Assembly: GCF_032854445.1 (NCBI RefSeq)
Contig: NC_088303.1
Location: 8,193,501 to 8,257,500, forward strand
DNA: 64,000 bases
Reading direction: 5' to 3'
Source: Liolophura sinensis
Lineage: Eukaryota > Mollusca > Polyplacophora > Chitonida > Chitonidae
The position numbers were made by a program, and so were the translations under genes. The notes beneath the pieces were generated by a model. It saw nothing but the letters and a program-made list of their open reading frames with translations, was not told the DNA's origin and searched no databases. This document shows positions 11,823-21,706 of this stretch, piece after piece; the stretch's first letter is position 1; every line of letters begins with the position of its first letter.

Positions 11823-12530
11823 AACCCCAGTCAACACCTGGTGTAAGACTAAGATTTTCTTCATGCGGTAGGCCTATACCTCCGTTTCCTCAGTGAACAC
11901 CTAAGACTAAGGTTTTCTCCAAGTGCTCTTCCTCCTGCCCCAGTCAACACCTGGCGTAAGGCTAAGGTTTTCTCCAGGCGATATATACCTCCTGTTCAAA
12001 TTAACACCTAGTCTAAGGCTAAGGTTTTCTCCAGGTGCTATACCTCCTACCGCTAGTTAACACCTGACGTAAGACTAAAGTTTTCTCTAAGCGCTTTTTC
12101 TCCTGCCCCCATTCAACACCTGGCGTAAGGCTAACGTTTTTTTCCAGGCGCTATACCTCCTGATCCAATCAACACCTGGCCTAAGGCTAAGGTTTTCTCC
12201 AGGTGTTATACCTCCTGCCCCCAGTCAAAACCTGGCGTAAGGCTAAGTTTTTCTCCAAGTGCTCTTCCTCCTGCCGACGGTCAACATCCGGCGTAAGGCT
12301 AAGGTTTTCTCCAGGAGGCATAGCACTAGCCTCCAATTAACGCGTGGCGTAAGGCAAAGGTTTTCTCCATGCGCTCTACCTTCTGTTCCAGTCAATACCT
12401 GGCGTAAGGCTAAGGTTTTCTCCAGGCGCTAAACCACCTACAATTAAACAACAATTAACATAAGGCTGAGGTTTTCTTGCTCCAATCAGCACTTGGCGTA
12501 GGGCTAATGTTTTCACCAGGTTTTGGTTTC
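11823..12530. repeat. Satellite block 2, continuation of block 1
   Basis: Same CTAAGGTTTTCTCC / CAACACCTGGCGTAAGG units as positions 1-5040, about 12 copies, decaying near 12530. Its position directly after the 3' LTR shows that the retrotransposon landed inside one satellite block. Confidence 0.9.
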
Positions 12531-12879
12531 GTAAATATTCATGAATCTAAGCGTCAATCCAGACATCGTATATCATTTCTACACAATACAGATGCCCCTC
12601 AAGTGGATAATCGAATGACCAATTTCTAAAACAATCTATAAACCAGTTTCCAAAGAAATATATAAGATGTAATGTATAAATGGTAAAATAAAGCTGTTAA
12701 ATGTATACAGAGAGAAGCTGTGAACGGTTTTCGATAGCGCATGGAAGCGGGTCGACATCCTAGGCCTGCCATCCAATTCAAATTTCAAACTCATATAGTC
12801 CGTGGATACGGTGAGTGATTGTAGATGACTAACACTGGCAATTTTTGTCCCTACTTCAGGGAGTAATGAAGCAGCCACG
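12531..12879. other. No recognisable gene
   Basis: AT-rich sequence after the satellite. Open frames here are short and without family resemblance. It may contain upstream intron or 5' sequence of the cysteine-rich gene that starts being readable near 12880. Confidence 0.5.
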
Positions 12880-15505
12880 ATGTTCGACCACGCACCATTG
12901 GTTTACAATTTCTATGACGTCATGGCTCAGGCTGCTTGTGCTGCCCGGGGCACAACAACAAACAGAATCTGGACAATGAGACGGTCCTGTTCTGGGGTCA
13001 AAACCTGTCATCAGATTTGCAATGGTCACAGGTAAGTGACTGCATATAATATTTAAATGTTGCGTCAAAATCTGAGCATAGTTTGAATCATTACTCTCTT
13101 AAAATGCAAATGTGAGAATTACTGCTTTTAGTGTTGAAATAACACTGAACATTAAATTTTTTAAAAATGAATTTTTACATCTTAAACATGTTACGCTATG
13201 TTATGACTGTTCGGAGGCTGTAACATGATGTTTTTGGATTACAAGAGTTTCAACATTTATATAATGAGTGTTAACTTGGCGTTAGATAGTGCTGAATTAC
13301 ATAAGTGTTTTCTTATCATTTTGCAACGTGTTCAATTTTAACACTTTAGAAAGTGTTAACCGACCATTATAAACGTTTTCCCTACTACACACTGCCAAAA
13401 GTTTAGATTTAACACCATTAAAGCCGAGTATAACATTTCAACACGCACTGCCATGACATCACCGAAATCCCAAGCGACGTTAACCAACAAATAAAATATC
13501 TCTGGCCTTCGGTAACATAATTTTGTCTAATCCCTGGGCCACGAACCATATTTTATCGTCCCTTTTTCGTGCCACAATTTAATACTGTCTGTTCCTTCAT
13601 CTTTCCATCTTATTTTTTCTTTCCATCGTTCCATTGTCTTATAGTTTTCTTTTTTTCGTGTCATGATCTTATAGATTTCTCGCGGCCATTTCATCAGCTT
13701 ATACGTTTCTTTCAGTCGTGTCACCATTCACTATTTTCCTTCATGTCACCATTCATTATTTTTCTTCATTTCACCATCCATTATTTTCCTGTTACCATCC
13801 ACTATTTTCCTACGTGTCACCATCTACTATTTTTGATCATTTCATCGTCCACTATTTTCGTCCTTGTCATCTTTCTCTATTTTTTTTCTTTTCACCATCC
13901 CTTATTTTCCTTTGTCCTATTGCCCACTATTTTCCCTCGTGTCATCATCCACTGTTTTCCTTCGTGTCATCATTTACAGCATTGCTAAGGTAGCCAGCGA
14001 AGGGCGGTGGTTTACCCTGGGCATTGCAAAGGTACCTGGCGCAGGTGGGCTACCCTGTGTATTGTTAATGCACATGACGAAGAGCGGTGGTCTAACCTGG
14101 CATTGGTGAAGGATGGTGGATTGCCCTGGGCACCGCTGATGTAATTGGCGAAGAATGGTGGTCTACCCTGGACATTGCTAAAATACGGTTAAGATAACGT
14201 ATTGCTGAAGTATCGGTGGTTTATCCTGAGCATTGCTAAAGTACCTGGTGGTGGTGTATTACCCTGGACATTGCTAAGGTACCTGGCGAAGAACGGTGGT
14301 TTACAGTAGGTATTGCTAAAGTAACGGTGGTTTACTCTTGGCATCGGTAAGGTACCTGGCCAACGGCTGTGGTTCACTCTGGACATTGCTAAGGTCCCTG
14401 TCGAAGGACGGTGGTTTACACTAGTTATTGCTAAAGTATCCTTGATTTACTCTGGGCATTGCGCAGCTAAATGCCGAAGGGAGATGGTTTGCCCTGGGCA
14501 TTGCTAAAGTACCTGACGAAGGGCGGTGGTTTACAGTAGGTATTGTTAACGTACCGGTGGTATGCCCTGGGCATTGCTAAGGTACCAGGCGAAGAACGGT
14601 GGTTTACAGTAGGTATTGCTAAAGTAACCGTGGTTTACTCTGGGCATCGGTAATGTACCTGGCCAAAGGGTGGTGGATTACCCTGGACATTGCTAAGTTA
14701 CCTAGCGAAGAACGGTGATTTACAGTAGGTATTGCTAAAGTACCCATAGTTTACTCTGGCCATTGCACAGGTACCTGGCGAAGGGAGATGGTTTGCCCTG
14801 GGCATTGCTAAGGTACCTGACGAAAGGCGGTGGTTTACAGTAGGTATTGTTAACGTACCGGTGATATACCCTGAGTATTGCTAAGGTACCTGGCCAAAGG
14901 GAGGTGGTTTGCCCTGGGCATTGCTAAAATACTTGGCGAAGGGCGCTGGTTTAAAGTAGGTATTGGTAAGGTAACGGTGGTTTATTCCGGGCATTGCAAA
15001 GGCACCTGGAGAAGGGTGGTGTTCTACCCTGAACATTGCTATATGTAAGGTGCCTGGCGAAGGGCGGTGGTCTACTCTAATGGACATTCCGGTTTCCTCC
15101 ACTAACAAACATTACCGCCGTCATAGAAGTGAACAATTCTGACATACGACAATAAACACCAATCAGATAAATAAATAAATAAATTCTGTCAGCATTTTTT
15201 AGTTTTCCATTCATCCTGTCGTTGTGTTATATGTTTTCTTCCATTCTGTTGAAGCGTTGTATTTATAACATTTTTCTTCTTTATTAGCACTGATCTAGTT
15301 ACTTGTTTGTGTGATGTTGTTGTTGTTCTTTTCTCTTTTCAGGCTGAAATGTATTCAAGCCTATCACGTGTACAAAACTCCAAAAGTTCTCGTAGAGAAC
15401 AGCGACATGCAGACAGACGAAGGTGTGGACGGGCTGAGTATGGCCAACTATGCGGGTGGATACTCTTGGAGGACGGATCACTGTGGACAAAACTACTGCT
15501 GTTGA
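12880..15505 (+). CDS. Cysteine-rich protein, last two exons (5' end uncertain)
   Basis: Exon A ends at 13031 with donor GTAAGT. Its readable frame extends back to an ATG at 12880, but a CAG acceptor at 12928-12930 could make the exon start at 12931. Exon B is 15343-15505, preceded by the pyrimidine-rich acceptor TTCTCTTTTCAG and ending in TGA. The phase matches: exon A ends with two bases of a codon that G of exon B completes as Arg. From 12931 the joined product has eight cysteines, in RSCSGVKTCHQIC, LKC and DHCGQNYCC, enough for four disulphides, suggesting a secreted peptide or domain. I see no signal peptide, so a further 5' exon is likely. AATAAA follows at 15625. Family not recognised. 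Confidence 0.55.
13032..13560 (+). other. Intron sequence with AGTGTTAA-type motifs
   Basis: First part of the intron of the cysteine-rich gene. AT-rich, with several AACACT/AGTGTT words and a perfect 10-bp-arm hairpin TTAACACTTT-AG-AAAGTGTTAA at 13338-13359. No coding signal. Confidence 0.5.
13575..13985. repeat. Pyrimidine-rich minisatellite, about 25-bp unit
   Basis: Units of the form TCACCATCCACTATTTTCCT plus about five bases repeat irregularly with 21-25 bp spacing, clearest from 13730 to 13975 and diverged before that. It lies inside the intron 13032-15342. The long open frames in it are a by-product of the repeat. Confidence 0.85.
13986..15085. repeat. Minisatellite with GCTAAGGTACCTGGCGAAG units, about 42 bp
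   Basis: Head-to-tail units alternate between a form with GGTACCTGGCGAAGGGCGG and TTTACCCTGGGCATTGC and a form with TACAGTAGGTATTGCTAAAG. About 25 units fill the second half of the same intron. Both strands carry spurious open frames. The block ends before exon B by about 260 bp. Confidence 0.88.
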
Positions 15506-15624
15506 AGGTCCGTGGAACATGCAATTGCCGTAAACCGGAGACCTTTTTCGAGACAAAACGTAAACCAACAAAATGCGTGGAATTAAAACTTGCAAAACTG
15601 CTTATGTTAATTTGTCATATAGAA

Positions 15625-15630
15625 AATAAA
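15625..15630 (+). terminator. Poly(A) signal AATAAA of the cysteine-rich gene
   Basis: Canonical AATAAA 120 bases after the TGA of exon B, consistent with exon B being the terminal exon. Confidence 0.6.
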
Positions 15631-16040
15631 ATCGAAAGTGTCTGGTTTAGTAAAGTTTTGTGTTGCAGTATGAGTCATTAAACTTCAATTGAAAATATTT
15701 GCACCGAAGATCTACTTCATGGTTGTCTTTAATCTTCTTTATATATATTTCCATAGATTACTAGGTTTATATACCCTGCAAAGACCCGATGATTTCCATA
15801 ATTCAGAATGCGTCCTCTGAGCCGAAATCCACTACCGTTCAATTTTAACTGTGTGTTTCATTTTTGAAAGCGAGGCTGTTAGGAACATTGTAAAATAGAA
15901 CTTATCCTACTTCTCTCGCCGGGCCTTTATCGAGATATCATCTCCAACGTACCAGTACATGCAATTTATTTTGTTTCTGCCAGACTTTTTTCAGAGGTCA
16001 ACCTGTAAGTTCACTCGATCGATCATATCTTGTCAAACTA
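15631..16040. other. No recognisable feature
   Basis: Non-repetitive sequence downstream of the cysteine-rich gene. No exon, promoter or repeat that I can support. Confidence 0.5.
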
Positions 16041-16148
16041 CTGGGCGCCACCACGTGATTTTAAAGGACACCTCAAACTATGGTAAATGGTGATTGCAGG
16101 TCAGTGGGAGGACATTAGAGATGAGGCTAAGCCTGAACAAGGCTGAAC

Positions 16149-16352
16149 AAGGAGCTCGTTCTCGAGGTCACGTGACTTGGGTTGCCCGTGAGATACGCCA
16201 TAAGCTGTAGGGCTAAGTAGGGGGCTTTCACTCAGAGCCACACTCAAGCCTGGCAGAAATCAGATGTGACTAAGGAGCTCGTTCTCGAGGTCACGTGACT
16301 TGGGTTGCCCGTGAGATAGGCCATAAGCTGTCGGGCTAAGTAGGGGGCTTTC
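16149..16352. repeat. 81-bp direct duplication carrying GTCACGTGAC palindromes
   Basis: The segment 16149-16229 (AAGGAGCTCG to GGGGCTTTC) is repeated almost exactly at 16272-16352, offset 123 bp, with unrelated sequence between. Each copy holds one perfect GTCACGTGAC palindrome (16167-16176 and 16290-16299). A further perfect copy at 16612-16621 lies outside the duplication, and a plain CACGTG is at 16052. Confidence 0.85.
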
Positions 16353-16393
16353 GTAGTAGCTCATACATATTCAGGTCACCAAACAACACAGAC

Positions 16394-16621
16394 TATAAAT
16401 ACACTCTCAAGTGGGAACGCTTCTGTGGATAATTCGCACAATTTTGAAGAACCTAACGAGCATGATAACTTGTAGACAATAGATGAAGCGACTCGGTTAG
16501 ACCCGTCAGCAGTAATTTACAAGCTCGGTGATTTGCGAACATTCTTTGTTCCTCGGTGAGTTCCGTGTGCAAAACTGGGCTTCCCCTATGAGGGAAAACC
16601 TGCGAACACATGTCACGTGAC
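16394..16621 (+). promoter_or_regulatory. Possible promoter and 5' non-coding exon near the E-box cluster
   Basis: TATAAATA at 16394-16401 follows the two duplicated E-box segments. A good splice donor context, CCTCG followed by GTGAGT, occurs at 16556. Between them only tiny open frames occur, so this would be a non-coding first exon. No acceptor or coding exon can be assigned to it in this window. This is inference from motifs alone. Confidence 0.25.
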
Positions 16622-16856
16622 GTTACAGGAGATTGCGCGGTTATGTCGAACAGAAATGAGGCTATCGTTCCCCCGAAATTGAGACCCTGGCAGTGAAAAA
16701 ACGTGAACTTGCTGTATATATTGACCTGAATCTACAAAACAAAGACGCAGAAATGCTCAAATTGATCTCGCCGATGACATATAAACATTCTGGGTCAGTG
16801 CTTGTTATAATGCATTCCCAAAGTTTCTGCTTCCAACATCGGCGACTTCATCCCAG

Positions 16857-17135
16857 TGAGTGAGTGTTTTGGGTTTAACGTCGTACTTAACAATTTTTCA
16901 GTCATATGACGACGAAGGAATCCTCAGAGTGCATGTAATGTGCCTCCTTGTTGCAGGACGGATTCCAACCGCTGTTTTATCTAGTGCTGCTTTACTGAGA
17001 AGCCTTAGCGAAGGCAAGTAAACTGCTCCGCCCGAGCCATTATACTGATACAGGTCAACCAGTCGTTGCACTATCCCCTTCATGCTTCCTCTTTTAAAGT
17101 CTTAGGTGTGACACAACCGAGGATTGGACTTCATC
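16857..17135 (-). mobile_element. tRNA-derived SINE fragment (minus orientation)
   Basis: Closely related to 61922-62275 over (TGAG)n, GGGTTTAACGTCGTACTT, TTTTTCAGTCATATGACG and CTTCCTCTTTTAAAGTCTTAG, ending in GACACAACCGAGGATTGGA where the tRNA-like part of the full copy continues. It lacks most of the tRNA-related head and so is a truncated copy. Confidence 0.8.
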
Positions 17136-18470
17136 CGAAGAGTGGTTGAAGCTGACCTGTTTAGTAGCTTAGTACATTGTTAAATCAGGTGTCAGTTTCA
17201 CTCGAGGAGTTCAATAATGCTGCTCTAATTCTGTGGCGAATATTCATGCGTCAGTGGCTTGTTAACCTTCGTGCGATAGCTATCGAATTCTCGCCTATCG
17301 GAGTTCTCGCGATAATGTGAGTGGGGTTTCAGCCGGAGAAGGTTTCTGAAAACTTAGTTTAAACTTTCTGCGCGGCTCAAAAAAAAAATTTAAGCGACAG
17401 AATTAAAGGTTTTGGAGGCATTCTAAACCACGGCTCTTTGACCTGTAACTGACTTTTTCACATGTGACGTTCAGAGCCACACCATCTATTGGCCACGACA
17501 GGTGATCTTCAGCGAACCTTACCTTCCGCAAACCGATACTCTTGCGTCGTCCACCACTTAATACCATCAAGGCCTAACGAACATTAATGCGAGTAGTGCT
17601 ACACTCATAAATCAGAGGCCTACCTGTCGTGATCCTTCTCTCAACTGATCAAAGTATGACAATATAGGCCGCTGGTATTATGAGCATGCGCTGAGGTCTT
17701 TATTAAACCATGCCCTAGCAGTAAGACGAGCACATTAACCAGGCACTTGACCATAGCCTTCTCCCCTGTTCTAAATGTTTATGTGTTGGACATATGTAAT
17801 CATGCACTTCAATATACATTTAACTGTGTGTACAAGGAAGCCAAAAGACTCTATCTGGAGAGAATTTTCTCTACTGAAATTCATTGTCATCGAAATAGAA
17901 ATACGACGATTGTGGGCTTTAACATAAAGTTGTGATTTAACAATCCGGCCTTTCATTACTTATCAGTAATTTCAAATACTTACAGCGGAAAAAACTTGTT
18001 GATCGCTATTTAACTAGCAGTTTTGCTTATAAATTTATTCAAAGTCTGTTGCGGATCATGGCGTATTGGACAGAGCGGGGGTCTGGTATAAAGCCATAGA
18101 TTTGCGGTCTCATCCAGAGTCAAATCATACTAAAGCCCTCAAAATCGGTAATTTTGCTAGAGCTTTTCTTGAGGCTCAGTCTGAAAAACGAACAGACCAA
18201 GCACAGTCGGTGGCAGTATCGTGTGACTGGTGGGGAGTTCACATCTTGTCTCTTTGATATGACTTTCCGATAACACTATGAAAATAACATCACAAAAATA
18301 TTACTAAAACAATTCTTCACCATGTTCTTAACAAACTTGCTTGCGCCTGAAAACCGCGACTGAAGGTATTCCCCGCCGTGTGCGTATATTCAAACCAGGT
18401 AACAGGCAGCAATATACAAAATACTTCTGTATCAAATGGATAATAGAAAGACACACACATAATATTTGAC
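17136..18470. other. No recognisable gene
   Basis: Single-copy-looking sequence without exons that I can support. A 12-bp palindrome CGATAGCTATCG lies near 17275. A tRNA-like stretch near 18060-18125 was considered and rejected as a tRNA gene. Confidence 0.5.
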
Positions 18471-18477
18471 AGACCGT

Positions 18478-18628
18478 ATGTGGGAAGGCCTGCCAGTAAC
18501 CTAAGGATGGTCGTGGGTTTCCACCGGGGTCTGCCCGATTTCCTCCCACGATAATGCTAGCCGCCGTCGCATAAGTAAACTATTCTGGAGTACAGAGTAA
18601 AACTCCACTCAAATGAATCAATAAATAT
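18478..18628 (-). mobile_element. SINE-like element, reverse copy of the 5862-6025 family
   Basis: The reverse complement reads as the element at 5862-6025: GGATGGTCGTGGGTTTCC, then AATGCTAGCCGCCGTCGCAT and a terminal ATGAATCAATAAAT. Flanking AATATTTGACA and AATATCTTTGACA are an imperfect possible target-site duplication. Confidence 0.8.
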
Positions 18629-18828
18629 CTTTGACAAATGCTCTGTAATATAGAATCAACACAGATCCCTCATCCAAGCTGCTCTCTAAGCTAGTATACT
18701 TGTAATAATTGTAACCATTGATTTTATAGTCCAATCAACCAATAATCCCATTAGCGATCATTACATACATTCTCTTCCTGTGCTCAGACTGTACCGTATT
18801 TTGGCTTTATTTACATTTTGACTCCTTC

Positions 18829-19312
18829 AGTTTCTGTAATTTGAGTCTCTACCCATAACTACCCTGCGCCAATACCTGCACATACGCCGATGGGAATCGG
18901 CTTTCTTCTGCCCGCAAAACCGAAAGGCTCGACTGCGACAGACGAAAGCCCTGCCATCTTCCAAGTGTACACGTGTCTCATCATCAGTTACCTCTACCCA
19001 TAACCTACTCTGCTCCAATACCCGCAAAGACGCCAATGGGTAACGGCTTTCCTCTGTCCGCAACCTTTCCACCTTACTCCCTTCCTCCCATACCGCAAAA
19101 GCAAGACTCTCTTCCGCAAAAACATCACCTTGGTTATCGATGTTCCCAGGCTTTCCACCATTTCCCCTCTCCGTATACCCTTGTTCAACAATTGCACCCA
19201 CGTCAACACCGCCAGAAATCTATACACAATTTGCTTTGTCTTCCTAACTTACTATCATATAGTGCTGCTGTTCCTTTTATGGGAATACATGTTATTGTTT
19301 GTCGTATATTAA
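18829..19312 (+). pseudogene. Homeobox relic U0: rearranged exon 3 only
   Basis: From about 18918 the sequence follows exon 3 of the array genes, starting inside the homeodomain (CAAAACCGAAAGGCTCGACT), through the Pro-rich C-terminal region to the ATTAAAGG 3' end near 19308. Directly upstream (18838-18915) is a second copy of the middle of exon 3, joined at CTGCCCGCAAAACC. Exons 1 and 2 are absent, the WF of WFQNRR is lost, and substitutions are numerous. Downstream spacer homology (for example 19678-19810) continues to U1. This is the oldest visible member of the array. Confidence 0.88.
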
Positions 19313-19439
19313 AGGAAAAATTAATATTTAAAACATACGAGAGTTTTTTGGTTTATATTTTCGAAACCCATGCAATTTCTGGATATGATACACCTTCATA
19401 TTGATGGAAAGTGCCATTTTGGATTTTGAACTACACACC

Positions 19440-20280
19440 TCCCAGCACTGGGCCAACAGGACCTTTTACAAATAAGGAGATAGCCAATCGAAACGGCATA
19501 CCACACCACCATGATCCATTTTAAATCTTATTATAGGACAGCACACAGTTTAATTCCATACAACAGCATGTGTACTACATAACTGGATATTGATTATCCA
19601 CAAGTTTTGGTGACATTGTTGCCATTATCGTAGAATTGAACATTCCGCCTTTTTTCGTAGTTCTTCATTATACTAAAATGGGTAAAGACCAGTTTGGTGC
19701 TTTGAAATTCGGAATGGTTTCAGCCAAAGTTCAGGTGGACAAACAAACGGTTTTCCATTTCGTAAATTTGATCTCTATTTCCAAATGGTGCTTCCTTATG
19801 AATTGCTAGGAACACACAATAAATGATGAAAACATTGAAAATAATTTATCATTTTTAATTATACGCAGGGGTTTATTTACAAAGGAGAACAGACCACCCT
19901 TTCTCAACTATTTCTGTATAATTACGTTTCTTAAGTGTCCCATGACGAAAAGTGAACGTGATTTTCACAAACTCCAAATCCTCCTTTTTAGCAACAGAAT
20001 GCTAGCTATAGTAAGTTCAGGGTTAAATTAACGGCAACGATATAATTCGGAAATGGGAAAAAATGTCGTTACTCAAACTTAAATCACTTTGAAATCAAAT
20101 AACAAATTCTAAAGTACATCTGAGATAGCAAATGTGCAATTTAAATATCTTTAAACAATACAGAAAATACAAAACTCTTCCTTATGAATCCTGTATCTGT
20201 GTCTCTACACGACAGAAAAGAACAAAAAAAAAAGAAAAAGAACATATTTGCGAGGCTGGTCTGAAACTGTTTACATAAAA
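19440..20280. other. Spacer between relic U0 and U1
   Basis: Diverged version of the array spacer. At 19678-19809 it has an open frame starting MGKDQFGALKFGMVSAKV and ending in TAG. The terminal-exon-like segment present in other spacers is deleted here (the join CTTCCTTATGAATTGCTAG lies at 19791-19809). Not supported as a gene. Confidence 0.6.
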
Positions 20281-20290
20281 CATTTACACA

Positions 20291-20490
20291 TTTCTTTGGT
20301 AAATGACCACGAATTACTTTATCTTATCACATTCCCTGCAGTGACATGAGTGGATTACCATTTACATACTGATTGCTCTGAGTTGATCCCATCATCACTT
20401 ACTCCGGATTATGTAGATTCACTCATCAGTGGGGCGTCGCATGTCTTGTCCGCCTCACACACCTAATGACACCAAGGTGTACTATATATA
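20291..20490 (+). promoter_or_regulatory. Proximal promoter of U1 (conserved block and TATA box)
   Basis: TATATATA at 20483-20490 lies 108 bp before the ATG. Equivalent boxes lie at 23166, 25855, 28697, 31540, 34384, 37227, 40071, 42915, 45759 and 48605, always 108 bp upstream; U12 has TCTATATA at 51111. The roughly 190 bp upstream of the box are nearly unchanged in all units including the diverged U1 and U12, while sequence further upstream has drifted. The block contains two GGATTA words (20352 and 20406), the reverse of TAATCC, a K50-homeodomain site such as that of Otx. A 5' UTR of about 75 bases is inferred. Confidence 0.65.
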
Positions 20491-20590
20491 CTCCGTTTCT
20501 TTTCCACATTGTATTCACCTCAGTTTGGACATCGATTGAAAAAGGCGTCATATTGTTGATTTGCGAAGCTTACTATTTCTAAGGACAAAC

Positions 20591-21640
20591 ATGTCTCAAG
20601 GTCCATTTATTGGCCTCACCCTCATGGTTTCTAACGAAAATACTCAAAACGGTAAGAATTCTCACTATTATTTACTTTTACATTCAGATGTGTAGTTACA
20701 TGTGTGCACATGATTTTTCCACACTTGTATGGATGATACTATTACATTTAAAAATAAGCCTGTATTTTTGTTTCTTTACAGGTCCAGGCACAAAAGAAGG
20801 CGTCATTGATGTGGTAGGACCGCCGGTTTGGGAGAGCGCCCCAGTAAAAACAGTCGGGGAGGACAGAACGACCGAGAGGAAAGCTGCAGTAAGTAGCCCA
20901 GCTCATTGTAGAGGCAAATCTATGGCATACCACAATGACTCGGCTTATGCCAGTGCTATCTCAAGCAATGTTACCAAGAGCGCTTCTGAAGACAGCCTAT
21001 CTTCCGCACATTCTTCGGGTCACCACAACAGTCCATGTAATCGCAAGAACTGGCGTACCAGCTATAGCCCCGACCAAGTTCACCTATTCCACAATGTCTT
21101 TACACAGACGCCCTATCCGGACGCACAGACAATAGAGGATTTGTCCAGTCAAACCAACATATCGGAGAAAAAGATCAGGGTAAGACGGTCTATCATTGTC
21201 TGTCAGTTCATTTTACAAATTTTTTTCAACAACTCTCCAAAGCAGTCATATTCCCGCTTTTATCAGTAAGAATTTTTTTTTCCATCTATTTCCAGGTATG
21301 GTTTCAAAACCGAAGAGCTCGACTGCGACAGACGAAAGCCATGCCATCTTACAACACAAGTATACACGTTCCTCATCATCAGTCAACTCTACCCATAACC
21401 TACTCTGCTCCAATACCCGCAAAGACGCCGATGGGCACCGGCTTTCCTCTGCCCACAACCTTTCCACCTTACTCCCTTCCTCACATCCTGCAAGAGTCAG
21501 TCTCTCCTCTGCAAACTTCACCTTGGCTATCTATGTTCCCAGGCTTTTCACCATTTCCCGTCTCTGTATACCCTTGTTCAACAATTACACCCACGACAAC
21601 ACCTCCGGAAATCTATACACGATTTGCTTTGTCTTTCTGA
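20591..21640 (+). CDS. PRD-class homeobox protein, copy U1
   Basis: Exons 20591-20651, 20782-21179 and 21296-21640 join to 267 aa. The homeodomain (residues 108-167) spans the exon 2/3 junction. Exon 2 ends at homeodomain position 46 in KKIR and exon 3 starts VWFQNRRARLR, the 46/47 intron characteristic of PRD-class genes. Q50, N51, R53, R5 and the YPD at 25-27 are present, and there is no paired domain, so it is paired-like. W4, F16 and L56 are atypical. The C-terminal 100 residues are rich in Pro, Ser and Thr. U1 differs from the others before the homeodomain (GPGTKEG for APDTDEG, CRGKSM for GRGNSP), but the homeodomain is unchanged. Likely a nuclear DNA-binding transcription factor recognising TAAT-type sites. 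Confidence 0.9.
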
Positions 21641-21700
21641 CTTACTATCATATAGTGCTGTTGTTCCTTTTATGGGAATATATGTTGTTGTTTGTCGCAT

Positions 21701-21706
21701 ATTAAA
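21701..21706 (+). terminator. Poly(A) signal ATTAAA of U1
   Basis: ATTAAA lies 61 bases after the stop codon, and the same sequence is at the same distance in the other intact units (for example 24385, 27072, 41290). With the TATA box it delimits a compact transcription unit of about 1.2 kb. Confidence 0.5.

Noticed and set aside
18055-18125. tRNA-like stretch (GGCGTATTGGACAGAGCGG and AGAGTCAAATC)
   Set aside because: I cannot fold a full cloverleaf with a clear anticodon arm and acceptor stem, so it may be a degraded SINE head or chance.
19678-19809. Short open frame starting MGKDQFGALKFGMV in the U0-U1 spacer
   Set aside because: In the other spacers the frame is interrupted (TGA) or the ATG is altered (ATGGTAAAAACC), so it is not maintained.
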